Origin: Desulfovibrio sp.
GTDB taxonomy: Bacteria; Desulfobacterota; Desulfovibrionia; Desulfovibrionales; Desulfovibrionaceae
Direction: 5' to 3'
Length of the DNA: 53,905 nt
Assembly: GCA_031269345.1 (NCBI GenBank)
Contig: JAISZH010000168.1
Location: 1-53,905 of the forward strand
Part shown: positions 26,815-36,709 of the stretch, piece after piece
How positions within the stretch are numbered: position 1 is the stretch's first letter
How the letters are laid out: every line of letters begins with the position of its first letter
Notes under the pieces: model-generated
The model's database searches: none
The model's input: the letters and a program-made list of their open reading frames with translations, nothing else
Told to the model about the DNA's origin: nothing
Position numbers and translations under genes: made by a program

Positions 26815-29067
26815 ATGGGTACGGAACTTTGCATTCACGGTCATTTTTACCAGCCTCCGCGCGAGGATCCATGGCTTGGCGGCGTCCTTGCCGAATCCAG
26901 CGCCGCGCCCATGTTGAACTGGAACGAGCGCATCCTGCGCGAGAGCTACGCCCCCTTGTCCTTCGCCCGCCGTCTGGACTCCGAAGGCCGCATCGCGGAC
27001 ATCATGAACTGCTATGAATGGATAAACTTCAATGTCGGCCCGACTCTGCTGCGCTGGATGCGCTCCTCCTCCCCGGAAACCGTCCGGCGCATGCGCGAGG
27101 GCGATGCCAACAGCCTTGCGCGCTGGGGCCACGGCAACGCCATGGCCCAGGTCTATCACCATATAATAATGCCTCTGGCTACGGATGAGGATCGCCGCAT
27201 CGAAACGCACTGGGCCATAGAAGATTTCCGCTTCCATTTCGGACGTGCCCCGGAAGGCATGTGGCTTCCGGAATGCGCGGTGGACCTGCCCTCACTGGAG
27301 ACCTTGGCCGGGGCGGGCATAAGTTTCGTCGTCCTGGCCCCGCGCCAGGCAAAGGCCGTGATCCTGGGAGGCAGAAGCGTCCCGGTCACGGAAAACAGCC
27401 TGGACTGCGGAGAACCCTACAAGATAAGCCTTCCCTCGGGAAAATCGATTCAGGCGGTTTTCTATAACGGCAATCTCTCACAAAGCATAGCCTTTGAGGG
27501 ACTTTTGCGTAGCGGCGAAGATTTCTGGCGGAGAATAGCCGAAGAATCCGCCACCCTGCCTGTGAAGGGCAGGAAAAGCTCTCTGCTCACCCTGGCCACA
27601 GACGGCGAAACTTACGGACATCATTTCGTATTCGGAGAAATGGCTCTGGCCTATGTGCTGGCGCAGGGCTATGCCGGGCGGGACGATATCAGCCTGACCA
27701 ACATAGGCGCATATATCGCCGCCCATCCGCCCCGCCTGGAAGTTGAGCTGCATGAACCCTCGTCCTGGAGCTGCACGCACGGGGTGGGGCGATGGATGCG
27801 TGACTGCGGCTGCCGGGACGGAGGCCACAGCGACTGGAATCAAAAATGGCGCGGCCCCCTGCGCGACGCCCTGAACCTGATGCGCTTCAAGGTGCGCGAA
27901 CACTTTGATAAAGCAGGCGGAGACTGCTTCACGGACAAGAACGCGGCGCTGCTGGACTATGGCCGCGTCCTGACCAACCCGAAACAGGGCGAGGACTTCG
28001 CGCGCGTTTGGATCAAAGACGGAAAGCGGGATATGGCCTTCAAGCTTCTGGACATGCAGGAGCAATCCCTGGCCGCCTTTGCCAGTTGCGCCTGGTTCTT
28101 TGACGACATCGCCCGCATTGAGCCGGAAAACGCCATGATCTTCTCTCTCAGGGCCATGGAGTTGCTGCTGGAATGCCGGGGTCCGGACATCAGGGAAGAT
28201 GTGGCGAAGGTCCTGGAAAAAGCCTGCTCCAACCAAAGCGGCGCTGGCACCGGCCGGGATGTTTTCGAACATGAAGCCGTGGCGCGAAGCCAAAATCCGG
28301 CAAGCCTCTGCCTTCTTGCTCTGGCTCTGTCCGACGCGCGCGGCAAAGCATTACAACCCGGAGAATCCATAAGACAGGACTGGCCGCGCCTGAGTGTGGA
28401 GGTGCTGTGCGGGGGGGAAAACCCGCCGCAGGGCACGGCGATCATCCGGTCCGGGCATGAAGATCGGGGAATGCGCCATCACTGGCGCATGGAAAACGTC
28501 TCTGGCGCGGATAATCCGCCTCTCGCCGAAATGAGTCTGTCCACGTTCCCCGAAGACCCGGCGTCCGGCCGGACCTCAAGCCGCAGCATCCGGGATTTCG
28601 CCCGTCCTCTGCTGGACTGGCTGCAAACAACGCGCCTTGACATACTACAGCAAAAACTGGAGGAAGAGCTTTCCGTCCGGGCCGCGCAGGCCGCCTCCCT
28701 TATTCTGCCCTGGGAGGAATGGCAGAGCGGGGTGCCGCGCCCGGATCTCTGGGCCGGCCTCGCCCCCTATCTGGCCCTTGAATACATGAATAACCGGTCT
28801 TTGGAGGAAAAAAAGCGCCTGCAGCTCGGGGCCATTCTCATCCGGCTGCTGGACGGACAGACGCGGGAGATGACGGCCAGGCTTCTGAACCGGGACATCC
28901 TCGCGGCGCTGGATGCGGGCGAAAGCGATGCGGCGCTCGCGCTTATGATGCGCAGGGCGCGACAAATCATACCGGATATGGACTGGTGGGAGGCGCAGAA
29001 CAGAATCTGGCTCCTCGGCCCGCGCCGCTATCCTCAATGCGCCCGCGAGCTTAATTTTTTCCTCTGA
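26815..29067 (+). CDS. GH57-family glycoside hydrolase with DUF3536
   Basis: 750 aa. The N-terminus has the GH57 signature HGHFYQPPREDPWLGG. GMWLPECAVD carries the likely Glu nucleophile and TDGETYGHH the likely Asp acid. The C-terminal half matches the DUF3536 type found with GH57 in deltaproteobacteria and cyanobacteria. GH57 members act on alpha-glucans, as amylases, branching enzymes or amylopullulanases. No signal peptide, so cytoplasmic. It is followed after 6 nt by a CgeB-like glycosyltransferase, hinting at a shared polysaccharide pathway. Confidence 0.9.
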   Translation: MGTELCIHGHFYQPPREDPWLGGVLAESSAAPMLNWNERILRESYAPLSFARRLDSEGRIADIMNCYEWINFNVGPTLLRWMRSSSPETVRRMREGDANSLARWGHGNAMAQVYHHIIMPLATDEDRRIETHWAIEDFRFHFGRAPEGMWLPECAVDLPSLETLAGAGISFVVLAPRQAKAVILGGRSVPVTENSLDCGEPYKISLPSGKSIQAVFYNGNLSQSIAFEGLLRSGEDFWRRIAEESATLPVKGRKSSLLTLATDGETYGHHFVFGEMALAYVLAQGYAGRDDISLTNIGAYIAAHPPRLEVELHEPSSWSCTHGVGRWMRDCGCRDGGHSDWNQKWRGPLRDALNLMRFKVREHFDKAGGDCFTDKNAALLDYGRVLTNPKQGEDFARVWIKDGKRDMAFKLLDMQEQSLAAFASCAWFFDDIARIEPENAMIFSLRAMELLLECRGPDIREDVAKVLEKACSNQSGAGTGRDVFEHEAVARSQNPASLCLLALALSDARGKALQPGESIRQDWPRLSVEVLCGGENPPQGTAIIRSGHEDRGMRHHWRMENVSGADNPPLAEMSLSTFPEDPASGRTSSRSIRDFARPLLDWLQTTRLDILQQKLEEELSVRAAQAASLILPWEEWQSGVPRPDLWAGLAPYLALEYMNNRSLEEKKRLQLGAILIRLLDGQTREMTARLLNRDILAALDAGESDAALALMMRRARQIIPDMDWWEAQNRIWLLGPRRYPQCARELNFFL

Positions 29068-29073
29068 CGGGAC

Positions 29074-30120
29074 ATGAGCGGCGCGACTGAAAAACTTCTT
29101 GTCTGGATCGGCAACCCCTTCTTTTGCAAGGAAATGGAAAAATTCGGCTGGCGCGTCGCGTATCAGCCGTACAGACCGGGGAGTTTCCACACCATCGAAA
29201 GCGTTCTGGAACTCACCGGAGGCGAACGGCCGGATCTGATCCTGGCCGCCGACGCCAGCGTTCCCCCTTTTCTGCTCGGCATGGAAACCTTTCCCTGGCT
29301 GACGGCCTTCTACGCGGTGGACGCCCATATCCACAGCTGGTACCATATCTACGCGCAGGGATTTGATATCTGTCTTGTTTCCCTGCAGGAGCGCATGCCG
29401 TTTTTTACCCGGCGCCTCCTTGACCCATCCCTTGTCTGGCATTTCCCTCCCTACGCCAGGACCGAGTGCCGCCCATCCGCAAATCGGCCGGAAAAGGAAT
29501 GGGATATGGTCTTTGTAGGCAACGTCTCGCAGGAACGCCAATCCAGACGAGCGGCCTTTCTCTCCGAAACAGCGGGGAAATTTCCCGGCCTGCGCGTTTT
29601 CCCCAAGGGCTTTTTCCCGGATATTTATCCAAAATCCAGGCTGATCCTGAACGAATGTTCATATGGAGAACTGAATTTTCGCGTTTTCGAGGCCTTGGGC
29701 ATGGGCGGGTGCCTGCTCACACCCGACATCGGCCCGGCTTTGACGGACATGTTCAGGGACGGGGAAGAACTCTTCACCTATCCGGCCTATGACACGACGG
29801 CCCTGGTAGAGTTGGCCGGGCGTCTGCTCCATGACGCTCCCCTGCGCGAGAAAACGGCAGCGGCCGGACTTGCCCGCATAGATGACCGACACCGCGCAAG
29901 CCATCGCGCTGAAGAACTTTCCCGGAAACTGCACGACCTTTTGAGCGTCGGCAAAGCCGAAAGCCTGGTCGCCACGCGCCTGGCCAAGGCAGCGGAAATC
30001 CACCACAATTTCCTCCGCCCCCTCTATCTGCACCACGCGGAAAGTCTGGAAGCCGACTTCATGCGGGAGGCATTTCTGTCGGCGGCCAAAGGCGTGAATT
30101 TGCCAAGAAGCGGATTTTGA
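29074..30120 (+). CDS. CgeB-like glycosyltransferase
   Basis: 348 aa. The N-terminal half is a Rossmann-like domain as in DUF3880/CgeB proteins. The C-terminal half has the glycosyltransferase group 1-like pattern: LNFRVFEALGMGGCLLT, then DMFRDGEELFTY. Similar proteins modify spore coats, flagellin or surface glycans. Acceptor and donor are unknown. It is coupled to the GH57 gene (6-nt gap). Confidence 0.82.
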   Translation: MSGATEKLLVWIGNPFFCKEMEKFGWRVAYQPYRPGSFHTIESVLELTGGERPDLILAADASVPPFLLGMETFPWLTAFYAVDAHIHSWYHIYAQGFDICLVSLQERMPFFTRRLLDPSLVWHFPPYARTECRPSANRPEKEWDMVFVGNVSQERQSRRAAFLSETAGKFPGLRVFPKGFFPDIYPKSRLILNECSYGELNFRVFEALGMGGCLLTPDIGPALTDMFRDGEELFTYPAYDTTALVELAGRLLHDAPLREKTAAAGLARIDDRHRASHRAEELSRKLHDLLSVGKAESLVATRLAKAAEIHHNFLRPLYLHHAESLEADFMREAFLSAAKGVNLPRSGF

Positions 30121-30164
30121 TATACAAAGCGTTGCGCCGCTCTTGAAAGCGGCGTTGAAGCAGC

Positions 30165-30812
30165 ATGAAAAACGCCGAAAAAAAAACAGACAATTCTCTG
30201 CGCATGATCCGGGAGCACGCGGAAAAGGGCGCTGTCCTGCGCCGGAGCTTTTTTGCGGAAAACGCCAGGCTGATAGCGGCCGCCGCCCTGCGCATCGCAG
30301 CGACCCTTGCGCGCGGCAACAAGCTTCTGCTCTGCGGCAACGGCGGCAGCGCCGCCGACGCCCAGCACATTGCCGCCGAATTCGTGAACCGTTTCCTTAT
30401 GGACCGGCCGCCGCTACCCGCCCTGGCCCTGACCACGGACACTTCCATACTGACAGCAATCGGAAATGATTTCGGCTTCGATCAGGTCTTCGCCAAACAG
30501 GTGCGGGCTTTTGGGAGAAGCGGGGACATGCTTGTGGTTCTGACCACCTCCGGCAACAGCGCGAATCTGATCCCGGCGTTGGAAGCCGCGCGGGAAACCG
30601 GCATGTATTGTCTGGGCATCACGGGAAACCGCGGGGGGAAAGCCGGACCGCTCTGCGACGCGCTGATCAATGTCGCGGAAACAAGCACCCCGCTGATCCA
30701 GGAAATGCATATCGCCGCTGCCCATTTACTTTGCGAGCTCACTGATTATTATCTCTTCGACAATGTGAGGGTATTGGCGCCGTTGCTGGAGCCGGGCCAA
30801 CCTCAGACCTAG
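30165..30812 (+). CDS. gmhA: SIS-domain phosphoheptose isomerase (GmhA/DiaA type)
   Basis: 215 aa. The SIS fold has CGNGGSAADAQHIAAEFVNRF, LTTSGNSANLIPAL and ETSTPLIQEMHIAAAHLL, matching sedoheptulose-7-phosphate isomerase, first step of the ADP-heptose route for LPS core. DiaA, a DnaA-binding paralogue, has nearly the same motifs, but the glycan neighbours favour GmhA. Length is 15-20 aa above E. coli GmhA. Confidence 0.88.
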   Translation: MKNAEKKTDNSLRMIREHAEKGAVLRRSFFAENARLIAAAALRIAATLARGNKLLLCGNGGSAADAQHIAAEFVNRFLMDRPPLPALALTTDTSILTAIGNDFGFDQVFAKQVRAFGRSGDMLVVLTTSGNSANLIPALEAARETGMYCLGITGNRGGKAGPLCDALINVAETSTPLIQEMHIAAAHLLCELTDYYLFDNVRVLAPLLEPGQPQT

Positions 30813-30822
30813 TGCGCGGTTA

Positions 30823-31053
30823 AACGCCGAAGCGGGCGTAGGTTGGAGAGGGCCGGGTGCATCATCTGAAAGGTAAAATGCTATAGAGCAGTTCACGAAT
30901 GAAACGGGTGAACCGCTCTGCGGGGATTTGCCGGCAAATCCCTGCCGCGAAACAGGAGCGCAAAACAGGAGCGCGAAACAGGAGCGCAAAACAGGAGCGG
31001 GCGGGCTTTGCCCCCCCTCCGTAAGCGAACTGTTTCAAGCGTTGATTGCTCTA
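30823..31053 (+). repeat. R2 multi-hairpin element, extended copy
   Basis: Core 30884-31053 has the closing stem TAGAGCA/TGCTCTA. A 60-bp upstream module (ACGCCGAAGCGGGCGTA...) is shared with the copy at 47578. Hairpin GCGGGGATTTG/CAAATCCCTGC carries one compensated change. A short direct repeat, CAGGAGCGCRAAA, is expanded to about four units at 30953-31000. Confidence 0.85.
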
Positions 31054-31077
31054 AAACCGATCCACAGGAGGCGGTAC

Positions 31078-31317
31078 ATGCCTATCTATGAATATAAATG
31101 CCGAAGATGCGGGATTGAGTTCGAGGAACTCGTTTCAGGCGAAGCTGTCCCTCCCTGCCCCGGCTGCGGAGACAAATCCCCTGACCTTCTGATGTCCGCC
31201 GTCTGCGTGCGCGGTTCCTCTCCCGACTTTTCCGGGGCGGATATTCCGCCCGTTTCCGGCGGCGCAGGCGGGTGCTGCGGCTGTTCGGCCTCCAGTTGCG
31301 CGGGATGCGCGCACTGA
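31078..31317 (+). CDS. FmdB-type zinc ribbon protein
   Basis: 79 aa from ATG 31078, with AGGAGG at good spacing; the track ORF wrongly extends into the R2 repeat. MPIYEYKCRRCGIEFEELV and CPGCG form the zinc ribbon typical of the FmdB/CxxC_CxxC_SSSS family, often a putative regulator. The C-terminus is Cys-rich (GCCGCSASSCAGCAH), so extra metal binding is possible. hemC begins 10 nt later. Confidence 0.88.
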   Translation: MPIYEYKCRRCGIEFEELVSGEAVPPCPGCGDKSPDLLMSAVCVRGSSPDFSGADIPPVSGGAGGCCGCSASSCAGCAH

Positions 31318-31327
31318 CGCCAAACTG

Positions 31328-32278
31328 ATGCGCGGTCTTACCATAGCGACACGCGGCAGCAAGCTGGCCCTGTGGCAAGCGGAGCACATCCGCGCTCTTC
31401 TGATGGAGGAACACCGGCTTGACGTCAGTCTCCTCGTTCTGAAAACCAGGGGTGACGTCATCAAAGACGCCCCTATTTCCGGGATGGACGGCAAAGGCTT
31501 TTTCGTCAGGGAAATAGAGGATGCCTTGCTGGACGGGCGCGCGGATCTGGCCGTGCATTCCATTAAGGACCTGCCCATGAAACTGCCCGCCGGTCTTAAA
31601 CTCGGGGCCGTGCCCGCGCGCGCCTCCGCGCATGATCTGCTCCTCAGTTTCCGCTATTCGGATCTGTCCGCCCTGCCCGAGGGGGCGAAAGTCGGAACCG
31701 GCAGCCCCCGCAGACGGGCGCAGCTTCTGGCCGAGCGCCCGGACCTTGACGTAAGCCCCTTGCGCGGCAATGTGGATACGCGCATAAAAAAACTTGAGCG
31801 CGGCGATTTCGCTGCTGTGGTCATGGCCGCGGCCGGGCTGGAGCGCCTCGGCCTTTGCGTTACCCATATGCATGAGCTTGCGCCGCCGCGTTTTTTGCCC
31901 GCGCCCGGACAGGGCGCTCTGGGTCTGGAATTTCGCGCTGATCGTGTGGATGTGGAATCCATGCTGGCTTTTCTGGACGACCCGCAAACCAGGGCCTGCG
32001 TCGAGGCCGAGCGCGCCTTTCTGGACGGGCTGGGGGGAGGCTGCCTTGCCCCTGTGGCGGCTTTTGCCTCCTTCGAAGGCTTTCCGAATTCCCCGCTTGC
32101 CTTGTGCGGGCTTTTGGCCGACCTGGACGGGACACGCATCATCAGGCAAAGGCAAAAAGGGCAAGCAGGGGAAGCGCGCGGGCTGGGGCTGGCCCTGGCC
32201 GAATCAGTCCTGGCGGCGGGAGGAGATGAAATTATAAACGACATTGCCCATAAACCCGGCAAGGAACCGGAAAGATGA
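31328..32278 (+). CDS. hemC: Porphobilinogen deaminase (hydroxymethylbilane synthase)
   Basis: 316 aa, normal size. It polymerises four porphobilinogens into preuroporphyrinogen. Motifs: TRGSKLALWQAEHI, KTRGDVI, GKGFFVREIEDALL, VHSIKDLP and LGGGCLAPVA, whose Cys (about residue 239) holds the dipyrromethane cofactor. Its stop overlaps the start of the lon-like gene (ATGA). Confidence 0.97.
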   Translation: MRGLTIATRGSKLALWQAEHIRALLMEEHRLDVSLLVLKTRGDVIKDAPISGMDGKGFFVREIEDALLDGRADLAVHSIKDLPMKLPAGLKLGAVPARASAHDLLLSFRYSDLSALPEGAKVGTGSPRRRAQLLAERPDLDVSPLRGNVDTRIKKLERGDFAAVVMAAAGLERLGLCVTHMHELAPPRFLPAPGQGALGLEFRADRVDVESMLAFLDDPQTRACVEAERAFLDGLGGGCLAPVAAFASFEGFPNSPLALCGLLADLDGTRIIRQRQKGQAGEARGLGLALAESVLAAGGDEIINDIAHKPGKEPER

Positions 32279-34803
32279 AACGCCGCCTGATCACCCGCGC
32301 GCGCGCTTTCGCCGGGATAAAAAGCGAAAGGGCCGCAACGCCGGCGCAACGCCCGCTTATACAGCCCGTCCCTGCGGAAAAACTCCGCGCCTGGCTTCCG
32401 CCCGAACGAATTCCCTTCAAAAGCAGCCTGGACGTTCCGCTGAACGGGAAACGCCATCTGTCGCAGCAACGCGCCCTTGACGCCCTGAAGCTCGGCCTGC
32501 ACATCAGCGCCTCCGGTTTCAACATCTACCTCTCCGGAGAGGCGGACCTCGGGCGCAGTGTTCTGTTGCGCGATCTTCTCGTGCCCTACGCAAAAAAAGG
32601 CCAGACCCCGCCGGATCTGGTCTATGTCTACAATTTCCGGGACCCGGACAGCCCGGTGCTGGTCAAACTTGCGGCCGGACAGGGGCGGAAAATCAAAAGC
32701 GCCCTGGCCAAGGCTTTCGCCCGTATCCGCAAGGAAATACTGCGGCGCATGGAACAAACCCCGCACACACAGAGCCGCTCCCTGCTCATGAGCAGGCTGC
32801 ACACCCGGCGCGAGCGCCTGATGAAACAGATGAACCGCATGGCCATGACCAGGGGTTTCAACCTGGGTCTTGACGATTCCGGGGGTATGACCATCTATCC
32901 GCTACTTGAGGGAAAACGCCTGAGCGAACAGGAATTTGAAGGTCTGGAACCACCTTTGCGCGCCGAACTCAAGCTGAAAAGCGAAACCCTGCTTGAGCCG
33001 ATCAGCGCCTTTATGCGCAAACTGGCCAAAGTCGAGGAGGATTTCCTGGACCAGGAGCGCTCTCTGGAACGCGATCTGCTGCAAGAAGTTCTGAAACTCT
33101 GCCTGGAACCTCTGGAAAAAAAATTCGCTTCCGTGGACGAGGAAAAAAAGCTGGCGGCTTTTTTCCGGGACCTTCGCGAGCATACTTTGGAAAATATGGA
33201 ATCCCTGCTTCCCCCGGATTTCCAGTTGAAATCCCAGCGCCACCAGCCCGCGCCCGCCCCCTATTCCTATGATCCGCAACCCCAGTATGACCTGACCCCG
33301 CGTTATGACGTGAACCTGTTTGTGGACAACGCCGAATGCGGCGGAGCGCCGGTTGTTTTTGAAAACCACCCCACACTGGCCAATCTCATGGGCTGCGTGG
33401 AGCGGGAATCGGAAATGGGCGCTTTGGTCACCGACTTCACCCTGATTAAGTCGGGCAGCATCCACAGGGCCAACGGCGGCTATCTGATCCTGCGCATGGA
33501 GGACGCGCTGCAATACCCGGAGGCATGGGAGGCGCTTCTGCGCTCGTTGCGCGCCGGACGCGCCCGCATGGAAGAAGCGGAGAGTGAAAGCGCCGGGCGG
33601 GCCAAGGGCATAAGCCCCGAACCTGTGCCCCTGTCGCTCAAAGTCATTCTGGTAGGCAAAGAAGACTTGTACGAAATGCTGCTTATGGCGGACGACCGTT
33701 TCAGCAAGCTTTTCAAGATCAAGGCCCATCTTTCCGAACACATGCCGCGCAACGGCGTCGGCATCCGCACCTACCTTTCGCACATGCGCCGCATCATTGA
33801 GGACGACGCGCTGCTGCCCTTTGATCAGGGGGCCATGGCGGGCCTTGTGGACTACGGCTCGCGCATCATTGAGGATCAGCAGAAGCTCTCGCTCAAATAC
33901 CCGATTCTGCGCGAGGTTATGGTCGAAGCCTCGGCCCAGGCATCGCTTGGGGGCAAGAAAAAAGTCAGCGCGGTCATTTTGCGCAAGACGCTGGACGCGC
34001 GCAATTTCCGCTCGAACCTGGTCGAAGAGGCCTTCATGGAGGAATACGACCGGGGCATCATCAAGGTCGCGACCAGCGGTGAAGCTGTGGGAAAAGTGAA
34101 CGGACTCTCCGTTTCTTTTTACGGGGACTTTGAATTCGGCCTGCCGCACGAAATTTCCTGCACGGTTGGCGCTGGCACCGGGGGGATCATAGATCTTGAG
34201 CGGGACGCGGAACTGGGTGGCCCTATCCACACCAAGGCCATGATGATCCTGAAAAGCTACCTGGTAGGCGCCTTTGCCCGCAACAAACCACTGGTGCTGA
34301 CAGGCAGCCTGGGTTTTGAGCAGAACTACAGCGGCGTTGAAGGCGACTCCGCCTCCGGGGCTGAGTTGGCCGCCCTGATCTCGGCCCTTTCAGGAGTCCC
34401 CCTGCGCCTGTCTTTGGCCTTCACCGGCGCTCTGGGCCAGGACGGACGCATTATGGCCGTAGGCGGGGTGACCCGCAAGATCGAAGGGTTCTTCCAAGTC
34501 TGCAAGCGCCAGGGTCTGACCGGCGAACAGGGAGTGATCCTGCCCAGGGACAACCTCTGCCACGTGCTGTTGCAAGGCGAGGTCTTCGAGGCGGTCAGGA
34601 CCGGAAAATTCCATATCTACGCGGTAAGCCACATCAGCGAAGCCATGGAGATATTGGGCGGCCTGCCCAGCGGCAAGGCCGGACGCGACGGGACTTACGA
34701 GAAGGGAACCATTTACGCCTTGGCGGACGCGCGCCTCGCGGAGCTAACTCGCATTTCTCTGCGCTGCAACGGCGTCACGGCCTCATCACAACCTTTTCGA
34801 TAG
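32275..34803 (+). CDS. LonB/LonC-like AAA protease
   Basis: 842 aa. A helical N-terminal/AAA-like region precedes a C-terminal S16 (Lon) protease domain. The catalytic dyad is Ser about 692 in GDSASGAE and Lys about 735 in RKIEGFF. The P-loop is degenerate: [11 protein letters not shown] has Arg in place of the Walker A Lys, as in some Lon-like family members. ATP use is therefore doubtful. No TM segments, so not the membrane LonB of archaea. It overlaps hemC by 4 nt and the convergent cyclophilin gene by 18 nt. Confidence 0.88.
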   Translation: MKRRLITRARAFAGIKSERAATPAQRPLIQPVPAEKLRAWLPPERIPFKSSLDVPLNGKRHLSQQRALDALKLGLHISASGFNIYLSGEADLGRSVLLRDLLVPYAKKGQTPPDLVYVYNFRDPDSPVLVKLAAGQGRKIKSALAKAFARIRKEILRRMEQTPHTQSRSLLMSRLHTRRERLMKQMNRMAMTRGFNLGLDDSGGMTIYPLLEGKRLSEQEFEGLEPPLRAELKLKSETLLEPISAFMRKLAKVEEDFLDQERSLERDLLQEVLKLCLEPLEKKFASVDEEKKLAAFFRDLREHTLENMESLLPPDFQLKSQRHQPAPAPYSYDPQPQYDLTPRYDVNLFVDNAECGGAPVVFENHPTLANLMGCVERESEMGALVTDFTLIKSGSIHRANGGYLILRMEDALQYPEAWEALLRSLRAGRARMEEAESESAGRAKGISPEPVPLSLKVILVGKEDLYEMLLMADDRFSKLFKIKAHLSEHMPRNGVGIRTYLSHMRRIIEDDALLPFDQGAMAGLVDYGSRIIEDQQKLSLKYPILREVMVEASAQASLGGKKKVSAVILRKTLDARNFRSNLVEEAFMEEYDRGIIKVATSGEAVGKVNGLSVSFYGDFEFGLPHEISCTVGAGTGGIIDLERDAELGGPIHTKAMMILKSYLVGAFARNKPLVLTGSLGFEQNYSGVEGDSASGAELAALISALSGVPLRLSLAFTGALGQDGRIMAVGGVTRKIEGFFQVCKRQGLTGEQGVILPRDNLCHVLLQGEVFEAVRTGKFHIYAVSHISEAMEILGGLPSGKAGRDGTYEKGTIYALADARLAELTRISLRCNGVTASSQPFR

Positions 34804-35355
34804 CACGGCGGTGACCGGCACATCCTCGTGGTAGCCCACGGAGCGGGTCTGAACCTTGCTTATAGCGTCCACAACCTCCGCGCCTTCGATGACTTTGCCG
34901 AACACGCAGTATCCCCAGTCCTGGCCTTTGGGCGCCTTGTGGTTGAGAAAGGCGTTGTCCTTGGTATTGATGAAGAACTGGGAGGTGGCCGAGTGCGGAT
35001 CATTGGTGCGGGCCATGGCGATGCTGTATTTGACGTTGGGAAGCATATTGGCGGCCTCGTTGCTGATTGGAGCCCGCGTCTTCTTTTCCCGCATGTCGGC
35101 GGTCATTCCCCCGCCCTGGATCATAAAATCGCGGATGACGCGATGGAATATTGTCCCATCGTAAAAGCCGTCCTCCGCATAACTGCGAAAATTTGCCGCC
35201 GTAAGCGGCGCCTTGTCAAAATCCAGCTCAATGACGATAAGGCCCATGCTCGTATGCAGTTCCGCCATATTCCTTTCCTTTCCCGCCGCATGCGCGGGCG
35301 TCGCCACAAAGGCCATAAAGGCGAAAACCGCAATAATATTCATAAGATAACTCAT
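34786..35355 (-). CDS. Cyclophilin-type peptidyl-prolyl isomerase, exported
   Basis: 189 aa from ATG 35355 (GGAG upstream). An N-terminal signal peptide ([17 protein letters not shown]) is followed by the cyclophilin fold, indicating a periplasmic PpiA-like enzyme. Motifs: [14 protein letters not shown] with the catalytic Arg, SATSQFFIN and [14 protein letters not shown]. An internal start MAELHTS would yield a cytoplasmic form without signal. It converges on the lon-like gene, with 18 nt of shared 3' coding sequence. Confidence 0.9.
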   Translation of the reverse strand: MSYLMNIIAVFAFMAFVATPAHAAGKERNMAELHTSMGLIVIELDFDKAPLTAANFRSYAEDGFYDGTIFHRVIRDFMIQGGGMTADMREKKTRAPISNEAANMLPNVKYSIAMARTNDPHSATSQFFINTKDNAFLNHKAPKGQDWGYCVFGKVIEGAEVVDAISKVQTRSVGYHEDVPVTAVLSKRL

Positions 35356-35649
35356 GAAATCCGCTCCGTGGACGTTGGCGTGTAAGCGCGTTTGCCGTAC
35401 AAACGGACGTCTGCCGGCTTGTGAGTGCCGTTTCACAATTCCATTTCCGAATAATCTCATGTTCAAATGAATAAAACAACATGCTCTTGGACAATACGGC
35501 AATTTGCTGATAAAAATTTCCGGCGTTCAATCAGGCGGGGCAGTGGTTTCAGCAAGCCGTGGAAAAGAGGGTGTACGGGGCTGGTTGTACCGTCGTTAAT
35601 CTCAAATTGCGGGGTCACTACGGGCTGTTTAATGCAATCTCCGGGAAAT

Positions 35650-36660
35650 ATGGAGGTTTTCGCGGGCAAAACCTGCGTTGTCTTCCGCCTGGGGCGGTTT
35701 GGGGATGTGGTTTTGGCCAGCGGCGTGCTCAAGCGCTGGGCTTGTGAATTCGGCCTCAATTTCGTTTTTGTGACCGGGAGCGAATTTGCTCCCCTGTTTC
35801 GCCATGCCGCCTTTGTCAAAGAGACCATAAGCCCGCCGTCAGACCCCGATCCCATGAATTTTTTCCTTTTCTGCCGTGAAACGGCCGAGCGTTTTCGGGG
35901 CAGCCCGCTCATCGACCTGCACGGCGCCTTGCGTTCGCGTCTTTTGTCCTTGCTCTGGCGGGGGCCTGTGCTGCGTTACCCCAAAAACGCCTTGGCCCGC
36001 CGTCTTTTTCTTGCCTCAGGCGGAAAACTGTTCAAAAATAATTTGCTCGCCTGTAATGTGCCGCAACGCTACTATCAGACCTTGGGCTTGCGTCCGCCCC
36101 CGGCCGCGGAGCTTCGGCCGCGCCTCTGCTTTTCCGAAGAAGAACTGCGCGCGGCCCGCGCCAGGCTGGACGGGATATTTAATCCCGGAGCACGGCCTGT
36201 CGCCCTGCACATCCACGCCGCTCACCCGCTGAAAGCCATTCCTGCAACAACAACCCGGCCACTGCTCGCCCTGCTCAAGGAGCGGGGAATTCCCTGTCTG
36301 GTCCTCGGCCGGGGCGAGGCCCTTCTGCCGGAAAACCGGGCGGATTTGACCAACAAGACCTCTTTGCGCGAACTTGGCGCCCTGCTTTCCCTATGCCGTG
36401 TCCTGGTCAGTCCGGATTCCGGGCCGCTGCATCTGGCAGCGGCCGTTGACACCCCCGTTGTCGCCCTCTTCGGTCCCACTACGCGCGAGTGGGGATTTTA
36501 TCCTTGCGGGCCGCGCGACATTGTGCTTGAAAAAGAACTTTCCTGCCGTCCCTGTTCCCTCCACGGAGGGCTGCGTTGCGGCACTGGCGGACAATGCCTG
36601 TCTTCGATTGCCGCCGAAGATGTGATGCGGGCTATTGAACAAGGCGGCTGGACAAGTTAA
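35650..36660 (+). CDS. Glycosyltransferase family 9 (heptosyltransferase-like)
   Basis: 336 aa from ATG 35650, chosen because the GT9 fold begins right there (VVFRLGRFGDVVLASG); the 60 extra track residues do not look coding. PDSGPLHLAAAVDTPVVALFGPT is the donor-site signature. GT9 enzymes add heptose or related sugars to LPS core. CRPCSLHGGLRCG near the C-terminus is the Cys-rich pattern common in heptosyltransferases. Confidence 0.9.
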   Translation: MEVFAGKTCVVFRLGRFGDVVLASGVLKRWACEFGLNFVFVTGSEFAPLFRHAAFVKETISPPSDPDPMNFFLFCRETAERFRGSPLIDLHGALRSRLLSLLWRGPVLRYPKNALARRLFLASGGKLFKNNLLACNVPQRYYQTLGLRPPPAAELRPRLCFSEEELRAARARLDGIFNPGARPVALHIHAAHPLKAIPATTTRPLLALLKERGIPCLVLGRGEALLPENRADLTNKTSLRELGALLSLCRVLVSPDSGPLHLAAAVDTPVVALFGPTTREWGFYPCGPRDIVLEKELSCRPCSLHGGLRCGTGGQCLSSIAAEDVMRAIEQGGWTS

Positions 36661-36683
36661 AATAAATGAAAGCATATCGTTTT

Positions 36684-36699
36684 GAGCAGTTCACGAATG
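36684..36699 (+). repeat. R2 fragment
   Basis: GAGCAGTTCACGAATGA matches the first arm of R2 elements, but nothing else of the element remains. It lies directly before the start of the next gene, whose ribosome site (GAGGT) abuts it. Confidence 0.55.
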
Positions 36700-36709
36700 A
36701 GGTGCCGTG

